64,000 nt of DNA, taken from the NCBI RefSeq assembly GCF_015845845.1, contig NZ_LDIG01000274.1, positions 62,001 through 126,000 on the forward strand, in the 5' to 3' direction. Each line of letters starts with the position of its first letter. The first letter of the stretch is position 1. The notes under the pieces are model-generated. The model was not told where the DNA came from and made no database searches. It saw nothing but the letters and a program-made list of their open reading frames with translations. Below, piece by piece: positions 9,655 through 18,849 of the stretch. This DNA comes from Paenibacillus dendritiformis (lineage in GTDB: Bacteria; Bacillota; Bacilli; Paenibacillales; Paenibacillaceae). The position numbers were made by a program, and so were the translations under genes.

Positions 9655-10330
9655 GACGCATATCGGGCAATTTCATATTTTACAGGGCGTGACCTTCGAG
9701 GTGAAGGCGGGAGAAATCACGGTGCTGCTGGGAAGGAACGGCGCCGGCAAGACGACCGCCCTCCGCTCGATCATGGGTCTGACTCCGGTATCCAGGGGGG
9801 AAATTCGCTTTGAAGGCGAGCGAATCGAAGCGCTGCCCACGCATCGGATCGCGCGCCAGGGCATCGGATATGTTCCGGAGGATCAGGGGATTTTTCCCGA
9901 GCTGACCGTAGGAGAGACGATGCGGATCGCGATGAGGCGCCATGATGGCGAGGCGAAGGCGCGGCTGGAATGGACGCAGGAGCTGTTTCCGGATTTGCGC
10001 GCCTTCTGGGATCGCAAATCCGGGCTGCTCAGCGGGGGACAGAAGCAGATGCTGGCCATCTCGCGCGCCTATGTGAATGAGAATCGGCTCTTGCTTATCG
10101 ATGAGCCGAGCAAGGGACTGGCTCCGATTATGGTGGAGAAGCTGATGCAGGCCATCGAGCAGATGAAGGCGAAGACGACCGTGCTTTTGGTGGAACAGAA
10201 CTTCATGATGGCGAGCCGCATCGGGGACCGGTACTTCCTGATGGATGAAGGGCGCATCGTGGCCGCAGGCACGATGGCGGAGTTGCGGGGGGACGAAGCG
10301 ACAAGGCGCAAATATTTGGGCATCGCATAG
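9623..10330 (+). CDS. livF: Liv-type ABC transporter ATPase (LivF-like)
   Basis: 235-aa second ATPase of the importer. Walker A GRNGAGKTT, signature LSGGQKQMLAISRA and Walker B LLLIDEPSKGLAP are all visible, and VPEDQGIFPELTV is the typical LivF Q-loop region. It starts inside the LivG gene (ATGATG at 9623). It should pair with LivG on the cytoplasmic face of the two permeases. Confidence 0.93.
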   Translation: MMTLLQVQGIETHIGQFHILQGVTFEVKAGEITVLLGRNGAGKTTALRSIMGLTPVSRGEIRFEGERIEALPTHRIARQGIGYVPEDQGIFPELTVGETMRIAMRRHDGEAKARLEWTQELFPDLRAFWDRKSGLLSGGQKQMLAISRAYVNENRLLLIDEPSKGLAPIMVEKLMQAIEQMKAKTTVLLVEQNFMMASRIGDRYFLMDEGRIVAAGTMAELRGDEATRRKYLGIA

Positions 10331-10359
10331 CCGGCTCGCGGAACGGGGGGATAGGAACA

Positions 10360-11229
10360 TTGAATGGCATTATCAATTTGCTTGTGAACGGGCTGGCGAC
10401 GGGAATGCTGATCTTCCTGTTGGCGTCGGGGCTTACGCTGATCTTCGGGCTGATGGGCGTACTGAATTTTGCGCATGGCGGACTGTTCGCCTGGGGAGCG
10501 TACGGCGGAGTATGGCTGTACACTGCGACGGGCTCGTTCGCCGCTGCCGTCATCGGCGCCGTCTTGATGGGCATGCTGCTCGGCCTGGTCATGGAGCGGC
10601 TCGTCGTCCGGCCCGTGTACGGCCATCCGATCCGGCAGATTCTCATCACGCTGGGCGCGATGCTCGTTTTGAGCGAGCTGCTGAAGGTCGCGTTCGGTCC
10701 GAATCCGCTCAAGGCCGGCGTTTCGCCGCTGCTGAACGGGAGCTGGGAGATGGGCGGCATCATTTTCATTAAATATCGCTTATTCATTATTGGCGTCGGG
10801 GCGATCGTCTTTGGCGGACTGCTGTTCGTGCTGAAGCGGACGAAAATCGGAATTATCGTGCGCGCCGGGGTGATGAATCCCGAGATGGTGCAGGCGCTGG
10901 GCATCCCGATCCGCCGCGTGTTTACCCTCGTATTCATGGCGGGAGCCGGCCTTGCGGCGCTTGGGGGAGCGCTCCTCGCGCCGTATTCGGGCGTGATCTT
11001 CGCCGAGATGGGGATGCAATTCGCCATCCTGGCCTTTATCGTCGTCGTCATCGGCGGCATGGGAAGCATTCAGGGCTCCGCGTTGGCGGCGGTGCTTGTC
11101 GGCCTCTCGGGCGCCTTCATGGCTTATTACGTGCCGGAGCTGTCGCTTGCGGCCAATATGCTGCTGATGGTCATCGTGCTGCTCATTAAGCCTTCCGGCT
11201 TGTTCGGGGCGAAGGGGGGAGCGGGATGA
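10360..11229 (+). CDS. livH: Liv-type ABC permease (LivH-like)
   Basis: 289-aa inner-membrane permease with about eight hydrophobic segments. GLTLIFGLMGVLNFAHGG is the LivH hallmark near residue 28. The TTG start at 10360 lies behind GGGGGGATAGG. The stop codon overlaps the start of the next permease (ATGA at 11226), as expected of partners made together. Confidence 0.92.
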   Translation: MNGIINLLVNGLATGMLIFLLASGLTLIFGLMGVLNFAHGGLFAWGAYGGVWLYTATGSFAAAVIGAVLMGMLLGLVMERLVVRPVYGHPIRQILITLGAMLVLSELLKVAFGPNPLKAGVSPLLNGSWEMGGIIFIKYRLFIIGVGAIVFGGLLFVLKRTKIGIIVRAGVMNPEMVQALGIPIRRVFTLVFMAGAGLAALGGALLAPYSGVIFAEMGMQFAILAFIVVVIGGMGSIQGSALAAVLVGLSGAFMAYYVPELSLAANMLLMVIVLLIKPSGLFGAKGGAG

Positions 11230-12242
11230 GAACGAACCGAATCGGAACGGCCGGGTTCCTGGCGATGCTCGCCGCTCTGGCGCTGCTGCCCGCGGTCAAT
11301 GATTCGCGCAGCTTTCTCATCGTCATGACGCAGATTTGCATTTTCGCGATTTTTGCCATGAGCTATGATATTTTGCTCGGGTATACGGGAATCGTCTCGT
11401 TCGGCCACTGTATGTTTTTCGGCATCGGGGCCTATGCGAGCGGGATTATGCTGGAACGGCTCGGCCCATCCGTCGGAACGCTCATTTTGTCCGTCCTGAC
11501 CGGCATGCTGTTGTCCGCGCTGCTCAGTTATATCGTGGGGATGCTCTCGCTGCGGCTGAAAAGCCATTTTTACGCGATGCTGACGCTCGCCTTCTCCGGC
11601 CTGCTGCTGGTGCTGGCAGAGAAATGGCGCTCGCTGACGAACGGCAATGACGGGTTCACCTTCCCGATTCCGGCCGCGATGAAGGACCGGACGGTTCTCT
11701 ACTTCACCGCGCTCGCGGCGATGGCTGCCATCTTCCTGCTGCTGCGCCGCTTTACGCAATCCCCGGCCGGCCGGGTGCTGCTGGCCATTCGTGAAAATGA
11801 GCAGCGGGCCGAGTCGCTCGGCTTCGAGATCATTCATTACAAGGTGATGGCCACCGTGGTCGCCGGGATGGCGGCCAGTCTGAGCGGGTCGCTGTATGTG
11901 CTGACATTGCGCTTCGTCAATACGACCGTCTTCGGGATGGACATGACGCTGAACGCGTTGTTAATGACGATTATCGGCGGGGTAGGGACCTTGTATGGAG
12001 CCATCATCGGCGCCGCCCTGATTGAATGGGCGCATCATGGATTATCGGAATTGGCCAAATTCCATCCGATATTCGAGCGCTGGATCATTTTTTTCGGCTT
12101 GCTGTACATTATCGTCGTGCTGCTGTTCCCGGCCGGCATCGTTGGGACGCTGCGCAATTGGATAAGGACGGGCCGAAGAGGCCGGACCGGGCAGGAGCGG
12201 AAGGCGGCTTCCCGGCCTGTGCGGAAGGAGGAAGCCGGATGA
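11226..12242 (+). CDS. livM: Liv-type ABC permease (LivM-like)
   Basis: 338-aa second permease. The motif YDILLGYTGIVSFGHCMFFG is typical of LivM, as is IRENEQRAESLG in the cytoplasmic loop. Hydrophobic segments run to about residue 305 and a basic tail follows. Its stop overlaps the ATG of a small downstream gene by four bases (ATGA). Confidence 0.92.
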   Translation: MRTNRIGTAGFLAMLAALALLPAVNDSRSFLIVMTQICIFAIFAMSYDILLGYTGIVSFGHCMFFGIGAYASGIMLERLGPSVGTLILSVLTGMLLSALLSYIVGMLSLRLKSHFYAMLTLAFSGLLLVLAEKWRSLTNGNDGFTFPIPAAMKDRTVLYFTALAAMAAIFLLLRRFTQSPAGRVLLAIRENEQRAESLGFEIIHYKVMATVVAGMAASLSGSLYVLTLRFVNTTVFGMDMTLNALLMTIIGGVGTLYGAIIGAALIEWAHHGLSELAKFHPIFERWIIFFGLLYIIVVLLFPAGIVGTLRNWIRTGRRGRTGQERKAASRPVRKEEAG

Positions 12243-12478
12243 TGGAGCACGGCGGCAGGGAGGGCTATCGTCAGCCGGAGCGGGCGGATGGCGGAACGGC
12301 GGTCGGCTCCTTCGTCCTCCGCTGCCAGACGCGGTATGATGACGCTTCCTGTGGCGCTTGGCGCATACGGGTCACGTATGTGCAGGGGCAGGAAGAACGA
12401 ACGGTCGCTTCCTGGGAGGAGGCGGTGCTGTTCATGCAGCAGCGAATGAAACGGGGGAACATGCCATATGATCGGTAA
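12239..12478 (+). CDS. 79-aa protein of unknown function between LivM and the KAS III-like gene
   Basis: I do not recognise a named family. It overlaps LivM by four bases and the following gene by 11, so it is tightly built into the operon. After a polar, glycine-rich 20 residues there is an amphipathic strand pattern (GSFVLRCQ, AWRIRVTYVQG) and an amphipathic helix (SWEEAVLFMQQRM). The pattern recalls small bacterial proteins of the form F.LR.W...WR..V.HV..GE..F.sLeEL..F. No signal peptide or zinc-type CxxC is present. A subunit or chaperone of a neighbouring enzyme is possible but unproven. Confidence 0.65.
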   Translation: MMEHGGREGYRQPERADGGTAVGSFVLRCQTRYDDASCGAWRIRVTYVQGQEERTVASWEEAVLFMQQRMKRGNMPYDR

Positions 12479-13514
12479 CGAATATGATGCGGCGGACGCG
12501 ATCCGCTTGCTGGCCACGGGGATCTATATCCCGGAAGGCCGGATGACGAGCGCGGATATCGCGCGGGCATCCGGCATACCGCAGGAGATCGTCGAGTCGA
12601 AGCTCGGCATAAAGCAAAAACCGGTTCCAGGACCGGAGGATCACCCATGCGAGATGGGGGTGCGGGCCGCACGGCAAGCGCTGGCCCGGGCGGCGATCGA
12701 TCCGGGCGAGATCGATCTGGTTATCTATATCGGAGAGGAGCATAAGGAATATCCGGTATGGACGGCCGCCCTGAAGCTGCAGGACGATCTGGGCGCCGTC
12801 AACGCCTGGGGCTTCGATCTGTCGTCCCGCTGCTGCACGACGTTGATGGCCGTAAAGGCGGCGAAGGCGATGATGCGGGGAGATGCGCGGATTTCGACCG
12901 TCCTGCTGGCGGGCGGATACCGCAACGGGGATCTCATCGATTTGTCCGATCGCGATACCCGCTTCATGGCCAATCTCGGCGCCGGCGGCGGGGCGATGAT
13001 ATTGCGCCGGGGCGCCGGGGCCGCGTATCCGGAAGTGCTGGAGACGGCCGTGATAACGGACGGATCCTTCGCGGAGGATGTCATTATTCAGGCGGGCGGG
13101 ACCAAGCGGCCGTTAACGTCGGAGCTGATCGCGCAGGGAGAGCCGCGGTTCCGGGTGCCTGATCCCGGCTTGATGAAAAGCCGATTGGACGCGGTGTCGA
13201 TGGCCCGGTTTGCCGAGGTGGTGGAACGCTCCGTGCGCGACAGCGGGTGGCGTCCGGATGAGATCGATTTTATCGGTCTGCTTCATATGAAGCGATCCGC
13301 CCATGAGGCGGTGCTCCGGGCGTTGGGCATTCCGGCCCGGCGATCGGTGTATCTGGATGAATTCGGGCATATCGGTCAATTCGATCCGATGATATGCCTC
13401 GAGCTGGGCGTGAAGCAAGGCCTGATTCGCCCCGGAAGCGTAGTGGTGCTGGCCGCGGCGGGCATCGGCTATGCTTGGGGGGCGCTCACATTGAAATGGG
13501 GGGAATCCGTATGA
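12468..13514 (+). CDS. KAS III / FabH-like thiolase-fold protein
   Basis: 348-aa 3-oxoacyl-ACP synthase III-like protein. The nucleophile is C122 or C123 in DLSSRCCTTLMAVKAAK, the central histidine lies in GLLHMKRSAHE, and the C-terminal GHIGQFDPMICLELG replaces the usual FabH NYGNTSAAS, so the Asn of the catalytic triad is not conserved in place. It therefore probably is not housekeeping FabH; it may act on CoA thioesters or be HMG-CoA-synthase-like. It overlaps both neighbours by short stretches, within the Liv operon. Confidence 0.82.
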   Translation: MIGNEYDAADAIRLLATGIYIPEGRMTSADIARASGIPQEIVESKLGIKQKPVPGPEDHPCEMGVRAARQALARAAIDPGEIDLVIYIGEEHKEYPVWTAALKLQDDLGAVNAWGFDLSSRCCTTLMAVKAAKAMMRGDARISTVLLAGGYRNGDLIDLSDRDTRFMANLGAGGGAMILRRGAGAAYPEVLETAVITDGSFAEDVIIQAGGTKRPLTSELIAQGEPRFRVPDPGLMKSRLDAVSMARFAEVVERSVRDSGWRPDEIDFIGLLHMKRSAHEAVLRALGIPARRSVYLDEFGHIGQFDPMICLELGVKQGLIRPGSVVVLAAAGIGYAWGALTLKWGESV

Positions 13515-14431
13515 AGGCGAAGGCCGCATTGAAATCGGTTCTGCTGCCCAATGGGGAGACGCTTGGTTACCGTGAACGGGAGGGCGGGGCGGAGGTCCTG
13601 CTGCTGATTCACGGCAATATGAATTCTTCTTACCACTGGGATGTGGCGCTGGAGCGGCTGGATCCCCGCTATAAGCTGTATGCGGTCGATTTGCGCGGCT
13701 TCGGCATCTCGACGTATCACGAGCCGATCCGCGCTTTGCGCGACTTCGCCGATGACGTGAAGCTGTTCTGCCGGGAGCTTGGACTGGACCGGTTCGCGGT
13801 CATGGGCTGGTCGACAGGCGGCGGCGTGGCGATGGAACTGGCCGCGGATTGGCCGGAGGCGGTGACGAAGCTGATTTTATTGGCATCGGTATCGACCCGC
13901 GGATATCCGTTCTATGAGGATGGCGGCACCGGACTGCCGGGCAGGAGCAGACGGATCGCGAGCTATGCGGGCATCGAGGCGCTGGAGCGCAATCGCTTGA
14001 TCGCGGAAGCGATCGCACGGGGCGACCGCGCATTTTTGAGGCGGCTGTATGAAGCGGTCATCTATGACAAGAACCGGCCGGAGGAAGCCCGTTATGAAGC
14101 GTATCTCGATGATATGCTGACGCAGCGCAATCTGATGGACGTATATCATGCGCTCAATACGTTCAATGTCAGCGTGTGCGGCCATGAGGCGGCCGCCGGC
14201 AGCGGCGCGGTTCGGCGAATTGCGGCCCCGGCGCTTGTGCTGCGAGGAGATCGGGACATGGTCATCAGCGAAGCGATGGCCGCCGAGACACTCGCCGACT
14301 TGGGAGAGATCGCCCGGTTCGTCCCGCTGAAGGACTGCGGGCATTCCCCGCTGGTCGACGATCCGGCACAGCTCCTGCAAGCGGTGGAGGCGTTCCTGAC
14401 GGCGGATATCGCCGTGCAGCCGGAAGCATGA
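13511..14431 (+). CDS. Alpha/beta hydrolase
   Basis: 306-aa soluble hydrolase. Oxyanion-hole motif LIHGNMNSS, nucleophile S101 in GWSTGGG, likely acid D249 (RGDRDM) or D247, and H278 in DCGHSPLVDDP form a complete triad. Possible activities are ester, lactone, thioester or C-C bond hydrolysis. The start at 13511 overlaps the KAS III-like stop codon (ATGA). An upstream in-frame extension to 13394 lies inside that gene and is rejected. Confidence 0.88.
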   Translation: MKAKAALKSVLLPNGETLGYREREGGAEVLLLIHGNMNSSYHWDVALERLDPRYKLYAVDLRGFGISTYHEPIRALRDFADDVKLFCRELGLDRFAVMGWSTGGGVAMELAADWPEAVTKLILLASVSTRGYPFYEDGGTGLPGRSRRIASYAGIEALERNRLIAEAIARGDRAFLRRLYEAVIYDKNRPEEARYEAYLDDMLTQRNLMDVYHALNTFNVSVCGHEAAAGSGAVRRIAAPALVLRGDRDMVISEAMAAETLADLGEIARFVPLKDCGHSPLVDDPAQLLQAVEAFLTADIAVQPEA

Positions 14432-14549
14432 CCGGGGGATGGGGAAGGCAGGAGAGGCTGGAAAGGCGGACAGGGCGGCTTGCCGGCCCGTTTGACGGAA
14501 CCGATGACGAACCATATGTAAAGGCAAGGAAGCAGACAGGAGGGGGAAC

Positions 14550-15293
14550 ATGAAGCTTGAGGGCAAGACGGCAATCATTACAGGCGGAGCCAACGGGATT
14601 GGGGAAGCGGCTGTGCGGCTGTTCCTGGACGCGGGGGCGAATGTCGTTATCGCCGATTTCAATGAAGAAGCGGGGAGGCGTCTACTGAATGAACTTGGAC
14701 CGTCCGCAGCGGAGCGCGCGCTCTTCGCGGCATGCAATGTCGCGGATCCGGCCAGCGTGGAGCAGCTTATGGAGAAGACGATGGAGCGCTTTGGCGCCAT
14801 CGAGGTGCTGATCAATAATGCCGGCATCACGCGCGACGCGATGCTTCTCAAAATGTCGCCGGAGCAATGGCGCGATGTCATCGATGTGAATCTGACCGGC
14901 GTGTTCTACTGCACTCGGCATGCCGCGCCTTATATGGCGGCTCAAGGCCGAGGCAAGATTATTAACACGGCCTCTATCGTCGGCGTGCAGGGCAATATTG
15001 GGCAGACCAACTATGCCGCCGCCAAAGCGGGCGTCATCGGCATGACGAAGACATGGGCGCGCGAGCTTGGCTACAAAGGCATCTGCGTAAACGCGGTCGC
15101 CCCCGGCTTTATCGCGACGGACATGGTGGCGAAGATGCCGGAGAACATTGTCGAAGCCATGCGGAACAAGGTGCCCTTGCGCCGGCTCGGACAACCGGAA
15201 GATGTCGCGCAGGTCTATCTGTTCCTGGCGTCCGGCGCAGCGGACTATATTAACGGAGCCGTCATTGAAGTGAACGGAGGGCTCTCGATCTGA
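14550..15293 (+). CDS. SDR-family 3-oxoacyl reductase (FabG-like)
   Basis: 247-aa classical short-chain dehydrogenase. Cofactor loop TGGANGIG at residues 11-18, NNAG at 89-92, catalytic S142, Y155 and K159, and a PGFIATDM loop. In this operon it probably interconverts a 3-hydroxyacyl and a 3-oxoacyl thioester feeding the thiolase at 1243. It is separated from the hydrolase by 118 bases and has its own AGGAGGGGG ribosome site. A strong terminator follows, closing the operon. Confidence 0.9.
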   Translation: MKLEGKTAIITGGANGIGEAAVRLFLDAGANVVIADFNEEAGRRLLNELGPSAAERALFAACNVADPASVEQLMEKTMERFGAIEVLINNAGITRDAMLLKMSPEQWRDVIDVNLTGVFYCTRHAAPYMAAQGRGKIINTASIVGVQGNIGQTNYAAAKAGVIGMTKTWARELGYKGICVNAVAPGFIATDMVAKMPENIVEAMRNKVPLRRLGQPEDVAQVYLFLASGAADYINGAVIEVNGGLSI

Positions 15294-15331
15294 CCAGGGA
15301 ACGAAGCTGCTGCATAGCGTCTCGAACAAGC

Positions 15332-15378
15332 AAAGGATCTTGGCCACCCTCGCAAAGCGGCGGCGCAAGATCCTTTTT
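15332..15378 (+). terminator. Terminator closing the Liv/acyl operon
   Basis: AAAGGATCTTG pairs with CAAGATCCTTT, then TTTTT. It lies between convergent genes and may also serve the DUF2515 gene on the other strand. Confidence 0.75.
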
Positions 15379-15406
15379 AAGTTGAAGCGGTCAGCAGGGG
15401 CGGGAT

Positions 15407-16678
15407 TCAGGAAGGCTGCGTTCGGCCGGGATGAATGAAGCCGGCGAGCGAAGCCGTTTCCTTCCACATCCGATCATGAGGCAAGGTCATATCCGCATGG
15501 AGAGGAGGGCGCATTGGCTGCAGATGCTTGAGCACCCGGTCGTCGACGAACCAATCGCCGGCCCCGACCGGGGGCAGCGGCTCGTCCGGCCAGGCATCGG
15601 CCAGCCGCGGACTGTAGGCCCGATGCGCCGCCGTCAGGTTCGCATCATCCGGCGCCGTGGCCTGGGTAGTGAAGGCATGCGGCCAGTAGTCGGCGCGCGA
15701 TCCGGTATGCGGGACGCCGCGGATGAAGCTTAACGCCCGGCCGTGAATGTCGGGGGCATGGAATAACAGGGCGTATAGTTTGCGCCCGAACGCGATCCGC
15801 TCGTCCAGGTTGGAGAAATTCTCCAGCGTCAGGCCGACGAGGGGGACGGCCGGTTCCTGCACCGACGGGACTCCGAGCGGGATGATGACCTGATTCATCT
15901 GCATCCAACCGTGCAGGCGGAAATCCCACTTCGCGATGACCTGCTCGCGGAACTGTTCATTCTGGACGACGCTTCCTTCGATGACGTTCTGTTCATTGAT
16001 GATAAGTGCGGTCGTCAGCAGCGGGCTGTCCGGCTGAACCCAGAAGCTGTCCCAGAATGGAATCATGAATGCCGATATGCCCAGGTGCGGGAGCAGATGG
16101 AACAGGCTGCGCCCTTCGCGCCGGCTGGCGTCATATAACAGCAGCTGCGGGAAGGCGTCATGAAAAATCAGGGCATTGCTTCGCTCCAGCATGCGGAACG
16201 ACCACTGGCGCTGCGCCGGACTCATGATGCGCGGCAGCCATTCCCCCTGCAGATCCGTCATATTCCAGCCTCCATTGCGGCAGACGGTATGGGCCAGCAG
16301 CGCCCAGTGGAGCTCCGGGTGCTCATTATAGACCCGAAGATAGGCCTCTGCGCGGGTGACATTGTTCCGGTTCCCGGCCGCTGCCGCATGGCGGATATGA
16401 GCGAGAAGCTTCAATTCTTCGGACGTCAGGCTTTGACGCTCATGGGCTCGGGCCTCTTCGGCATGCGGGCGGCTCCGCTCCGCGAGAATCCGGTACAGAC
16501 GCTCCTCCGCTCGTCTGGCTGCAGCCCGGTTCCATTCCATCGAGTGCAGGCAGCGGATGCTATTTACCTGCCTGCGCATGCTAGTCCATAGATTGCGCAT
16601 GGCGGCGCAGGCGCTGTCGACGGCATGCCGGAGCAATCGCCAGGCGTACCGCCATCGGGTTGGGGACGAGGATTCCAT
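15407..16678 (-). CDS. DUF2515 family protein (YppC-like)
   Basis: 423-aa protein resembling Bacillus YppC (DUF2515), whose function is unknown. Visible features are a basic amphipathic N-terminus, a conserved NRNNVTRAEAYLRVYNEHPELHWALLAH region (described here from residues ~100-130 and split) and Trp/Pro-rich stretches later. No signal peptide or clear membrane span. It is a single gene, convergent with the acyl operon. Confidence 0.8.
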   Translation of the reverse strand: MESSSPTRWRYAWRLLRHAVDSACAAMRNLWTSMRRQVNSIRCLHSMEWNRAAARRAEERLYRILAERSRPHAEEARAHERQSLTSEELKLLAHIRHAAAAGNRNNVTRAEAYLRVYNEHPELHWALLAHTVCRNGGWNMTDLQGEWLPRIMSPAQRQWSFRMLERSNALIFHDAFPQLLLYDASRREGRSLFHLLPHLGISAFMIPFWDSFWVQPDSPLLTTALIINEQNVIEGSVVQNEQFREQVIAKWDFRLHGWMQMNQVIIPLGVPSVQEPAVPLVGLTLENFSNLDERIAFGRKLYALLFHAPDIHGRALSFIRGVPHTGSRADYWPHAFTTQATAPDDANLTAAHRAYSPRLADAWPDEPLPPVGAGDWFVDDRVLKHLQPMRPPLHADMTLPHDRMWKETASLAGFIHPGRTQPS

Positions 16679-16831
16679 CGTATTTGCGCTCTCCTTTCCC
16701 GGAAATCCCTTGTTTTCCGTTTATTTTTTACTAGTATGCCCAAATTGACCCGCCTGTGAACCTGTTTGCCGTTTGACTTTTCATTTCAAATTGGTTTATC
16801 TTGAAAACAACCTAGTTGGGAGTGAAGCGTG

Positions 16832-17170
16832 ATGGAAAAAGTACAAACCGTGGAACGTTTTAAAGAGTTGATTGCCCAGCCGTTGACGACGATCGCCGTA
16901 TTCAAGACGTCCTGGTGCCCGGATTGCCATTTTATTGATCCGTTCATGCCGGAAGTGGAGGCGCAATATGAGGGCAAGGCCCTATTTTTCGAGGTGGATG
17001 CGGAGGCGTTGGTCGATGTGGCCCAGCAGTATCATATTCTCGGCATTCCTAGCTTCGTCGCCTTCAAGGACGGCAAGGAGACGATTCGCTTCGTCAACAA
17101 GCTGCGCAAGACGCGGCCGGAGATTGAACAATTCGCGGATCGGGCCATAGCGGTGTCTGAAGCGTTGTAA
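16832..17170 (+). CDS. Thioredoxin-like protein
   Basis: 112-aa cytoplasmic thioredoxin-fold protein with active site WCPDC (C29 and C32) and the cis-proline region GIPSFVAFKDG. The active-site pair differs from thioredoxin (CGPC), so it may have a different redox potential or partner. ATG at 16832 is preferred over GTG at 16829 because GGGAGTG stands about eight bases upstream. A terminator follows directly, so it is monocistronic. Confidence 0.9.
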   Translation: MEKVQTVERFKELIAQPLTTIAVFKTSWCPDCHFIDPFMPEVEAQYEGKALFFEVDAEALVDVAQQYHILGIPSFVAFKDGKETIRFVNKLRKTRPEIEQFADRAIAVSEAL

Positions 17171-17187
17171 GCCAGAAGAGAATGCAT

Positions 17188-17218
17188 AATCCGCCCTTGG
17201 ACGGGGCGGATTTTTTTA
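17188..17218 (+). terminator. Terminator after the thioredoxin-like gene
   Basis: AATCCGCCC / GGGCGGATT-like stem with a short loop and seven T residues. Confidence 0.8.
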
Positions 17219-17394
17219 TATGTGCGCAAGGAAGCGCATCGACTCGGTTTTTATGGGGATGTGTAATATTTGTCACAATTTTGCCGTACATTCGATTAGG
17301 AAATCTTGTATAATGGGGACGATTGGCATGCTTTGTAGGTAAGAATTATTTTAATAAATACGTGTTCAATAAGGTCGAGGCGTGATTATTTCAA

Positions 17395-18345
17395 ATGAGA
17401 CTAACGGGTCAGGTGAATCTGGTGAATTTGAACATCTACCGTAAATTGAAGTTACTGGCTTACGCCACCTGCATCGGCATGTTCATCGTCGTGCTGAACG
17501 GCGCCCTCGTCACGAAGACGGGCTCCGGCCAGGGTTGCGGCACCGATTGGCCGCTGTGCAACGGCAAATTCGTGCCTGCCTATACCATTGAATCGATGAT
17601 TGAATACTCGCACCGCATGGTGACCGGAATTGTGGGCATTCTTGTCCTGGCATCATTTGTGTTTGTGTTCCGCTACGCGCGAGACAGGCGCGACGCAGTC
17701 ATGTATTCGTTGCTGACGCTTATTTTTACAGTCATTCAGGCGATTATGGGGGCGCTTGCCGTCGTGTTTACCCAGTCTCCCCCCGTTATGGCGCTGCATT
17801 TCGGAATCTCCCTGCTGGCGTTTGCTTCATCCTTCCTGCTGTGCCTGGCGCTGCGCAGGTATGAGCGGGGCATCGTCCAACATGCCGGGAAGATTGGCGA
17901 TACGTTCCGATACGGCGTCTGGTTCACATGGTTATATACATATATCGTGATATACGTCGGCGCCTTCGTACGGCATACGGAGTCATCCGGCGGCTGCCTC
18001 GGTTGGCCGCTCTGCAATGGCGAGTGGATTCCCGAGATGGCGGGAGGAACCGCAATCGCTTTCATGCACCGGGTGGCTGCGGCGCTGCTGCTCGTTGTCG
18101 TCGCGGTGATGGCGCATTTCGCCTATCATCATCATAAGAATAATCGGGAGATCCAGCTGTGCGGGATATGGTCGATTGCGCTGTGCGCGGGACAGATTGT
18201 AAGCGGGGCGCTCGTCGTCTTTGCGATAACGGATGAGAATTTGTATTTATTCGCGGGAATGCTGCATGCGGTGTTGATTTGCGGACTGTTCAGCGTGCTA
18301 TGCCATATGAGCATTCGCGTATGGCAGCTCCGGGAACGGACATAA
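17395..18345 (+). CDS. ctaA: Heme A synthase (CtaA/COX15 family)
   Basis: 316-aa membrane protein that oxidises the heme O methyl group to make heme A for cytochrome aa3 oxidase. About eight membrane segments. The paired-cysteine loop GCGTDWPLCNG (C48, C55) and a second loop GGCLGWPLCNG are conserved, as are heme-ligand histidines in EYSHRM (H73), LHFGIS, FMHRVA and MLHAVL. ATG at 17395 has a weak ribosome site. A TTG at 17425 would give the shorter N-terminus usual in the family. A TATAAT box lies at 17309-17314. Confidence 0.93.
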   Translation: MRLTGQVNLVNLNIYRKLKLLAYATCIGMFIVVLNGALVTKTGSGQGCGTDWPLCNGKFVPAYTIESMIEYSHRMVTGIVGILVLASFVFVFRYARDRRDAVMYSLLTLIFTVIQAIMGALAVVFTQSPPVMALHFGISLLAFASSFLLCLALRRYERGIVQHAGKIGDTFRYGVWFTWLYTYIVIYVGAFVRHTESSGGCLGWPLCNGEWIPEMAGGTAIAFMHRVAAALLLVVVAVMAHFAYHHHKNNREIQLCGIWSIALCAGQIVSGALVVFAITDENLYLFAGMLHAVLICGLFSVLCHMSIRVWQLRERT

Positions 18346-18350
18346 TGCGA

Positions 18351-18422
18351 AAAGAAGCAGTCACTTGACGGTGCGCGGCGCCATGGCGGGCCAACGTGCT
18401 ACAAGCGAACTGCTTCTTCTTG
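18351..18422 (+). terminator. Probable terminator after ctaA
   Basis: AAGAAGCAGT at 18353 pairs with AACTGCTTCTTCTT at 18406 around a long loop, followed by T-rich sequence. Confidence 0.5.
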
Positions 18423-18849
18423 TATAGCGTGGAGTTACAGTGAACATAAGCCGGTTTACGCTCCTTCTCTCAATTGACGGGCGTCTTCGGCGTGAGCGCC
18501 GAAGAGCAGTACGGACGCGGCCGCTTTCGCCGCAGCCAGCCAACGGACATTCCAACGTCTGCGCTCTGTTTCCCGATTCGTGCTTCTCATGAACATCTAC
18601 CTCCCGTAAAGTGTGGTCTTGCTTACCATGCTTTTATTGTACCGATACGGATGGGGCGGTGCCATGCAACCCGCTTACGTTTATCTTACATTGTCGTAAG
18701 CTGTCCGGTTGTAGCGCTTTAGGTTCTTATGAAAAACAGATATACTACATAATAGTACGTTACTGTGGCGTCTATTACAGAATTATCCTTATAACAAGCC
18801 GATTTTTCAGCAATTATTCACCCAGCTAATGATCTAAGGAGGGCTAGCG
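18423..18849. other. Non-coding stretch before the UbiD gene
   Basis: About 430 bases with no convincing gene. CTTCGGCG-TGAG-CGCCGAAG (18485-18504) forms a perfect eight-pair hairpin. A TATACT box at 18741-18746 could be the -10 of the downstream gene, but no good -35 is seen. I cannot assign the rest. Confidence 0.4.

Noticed and set aside
18361-18722. Short frames on both strands between ctaA and the UbiD gene
   Set aside because: They overlap the terminator hairpin and lack ribosome sites and coding character.
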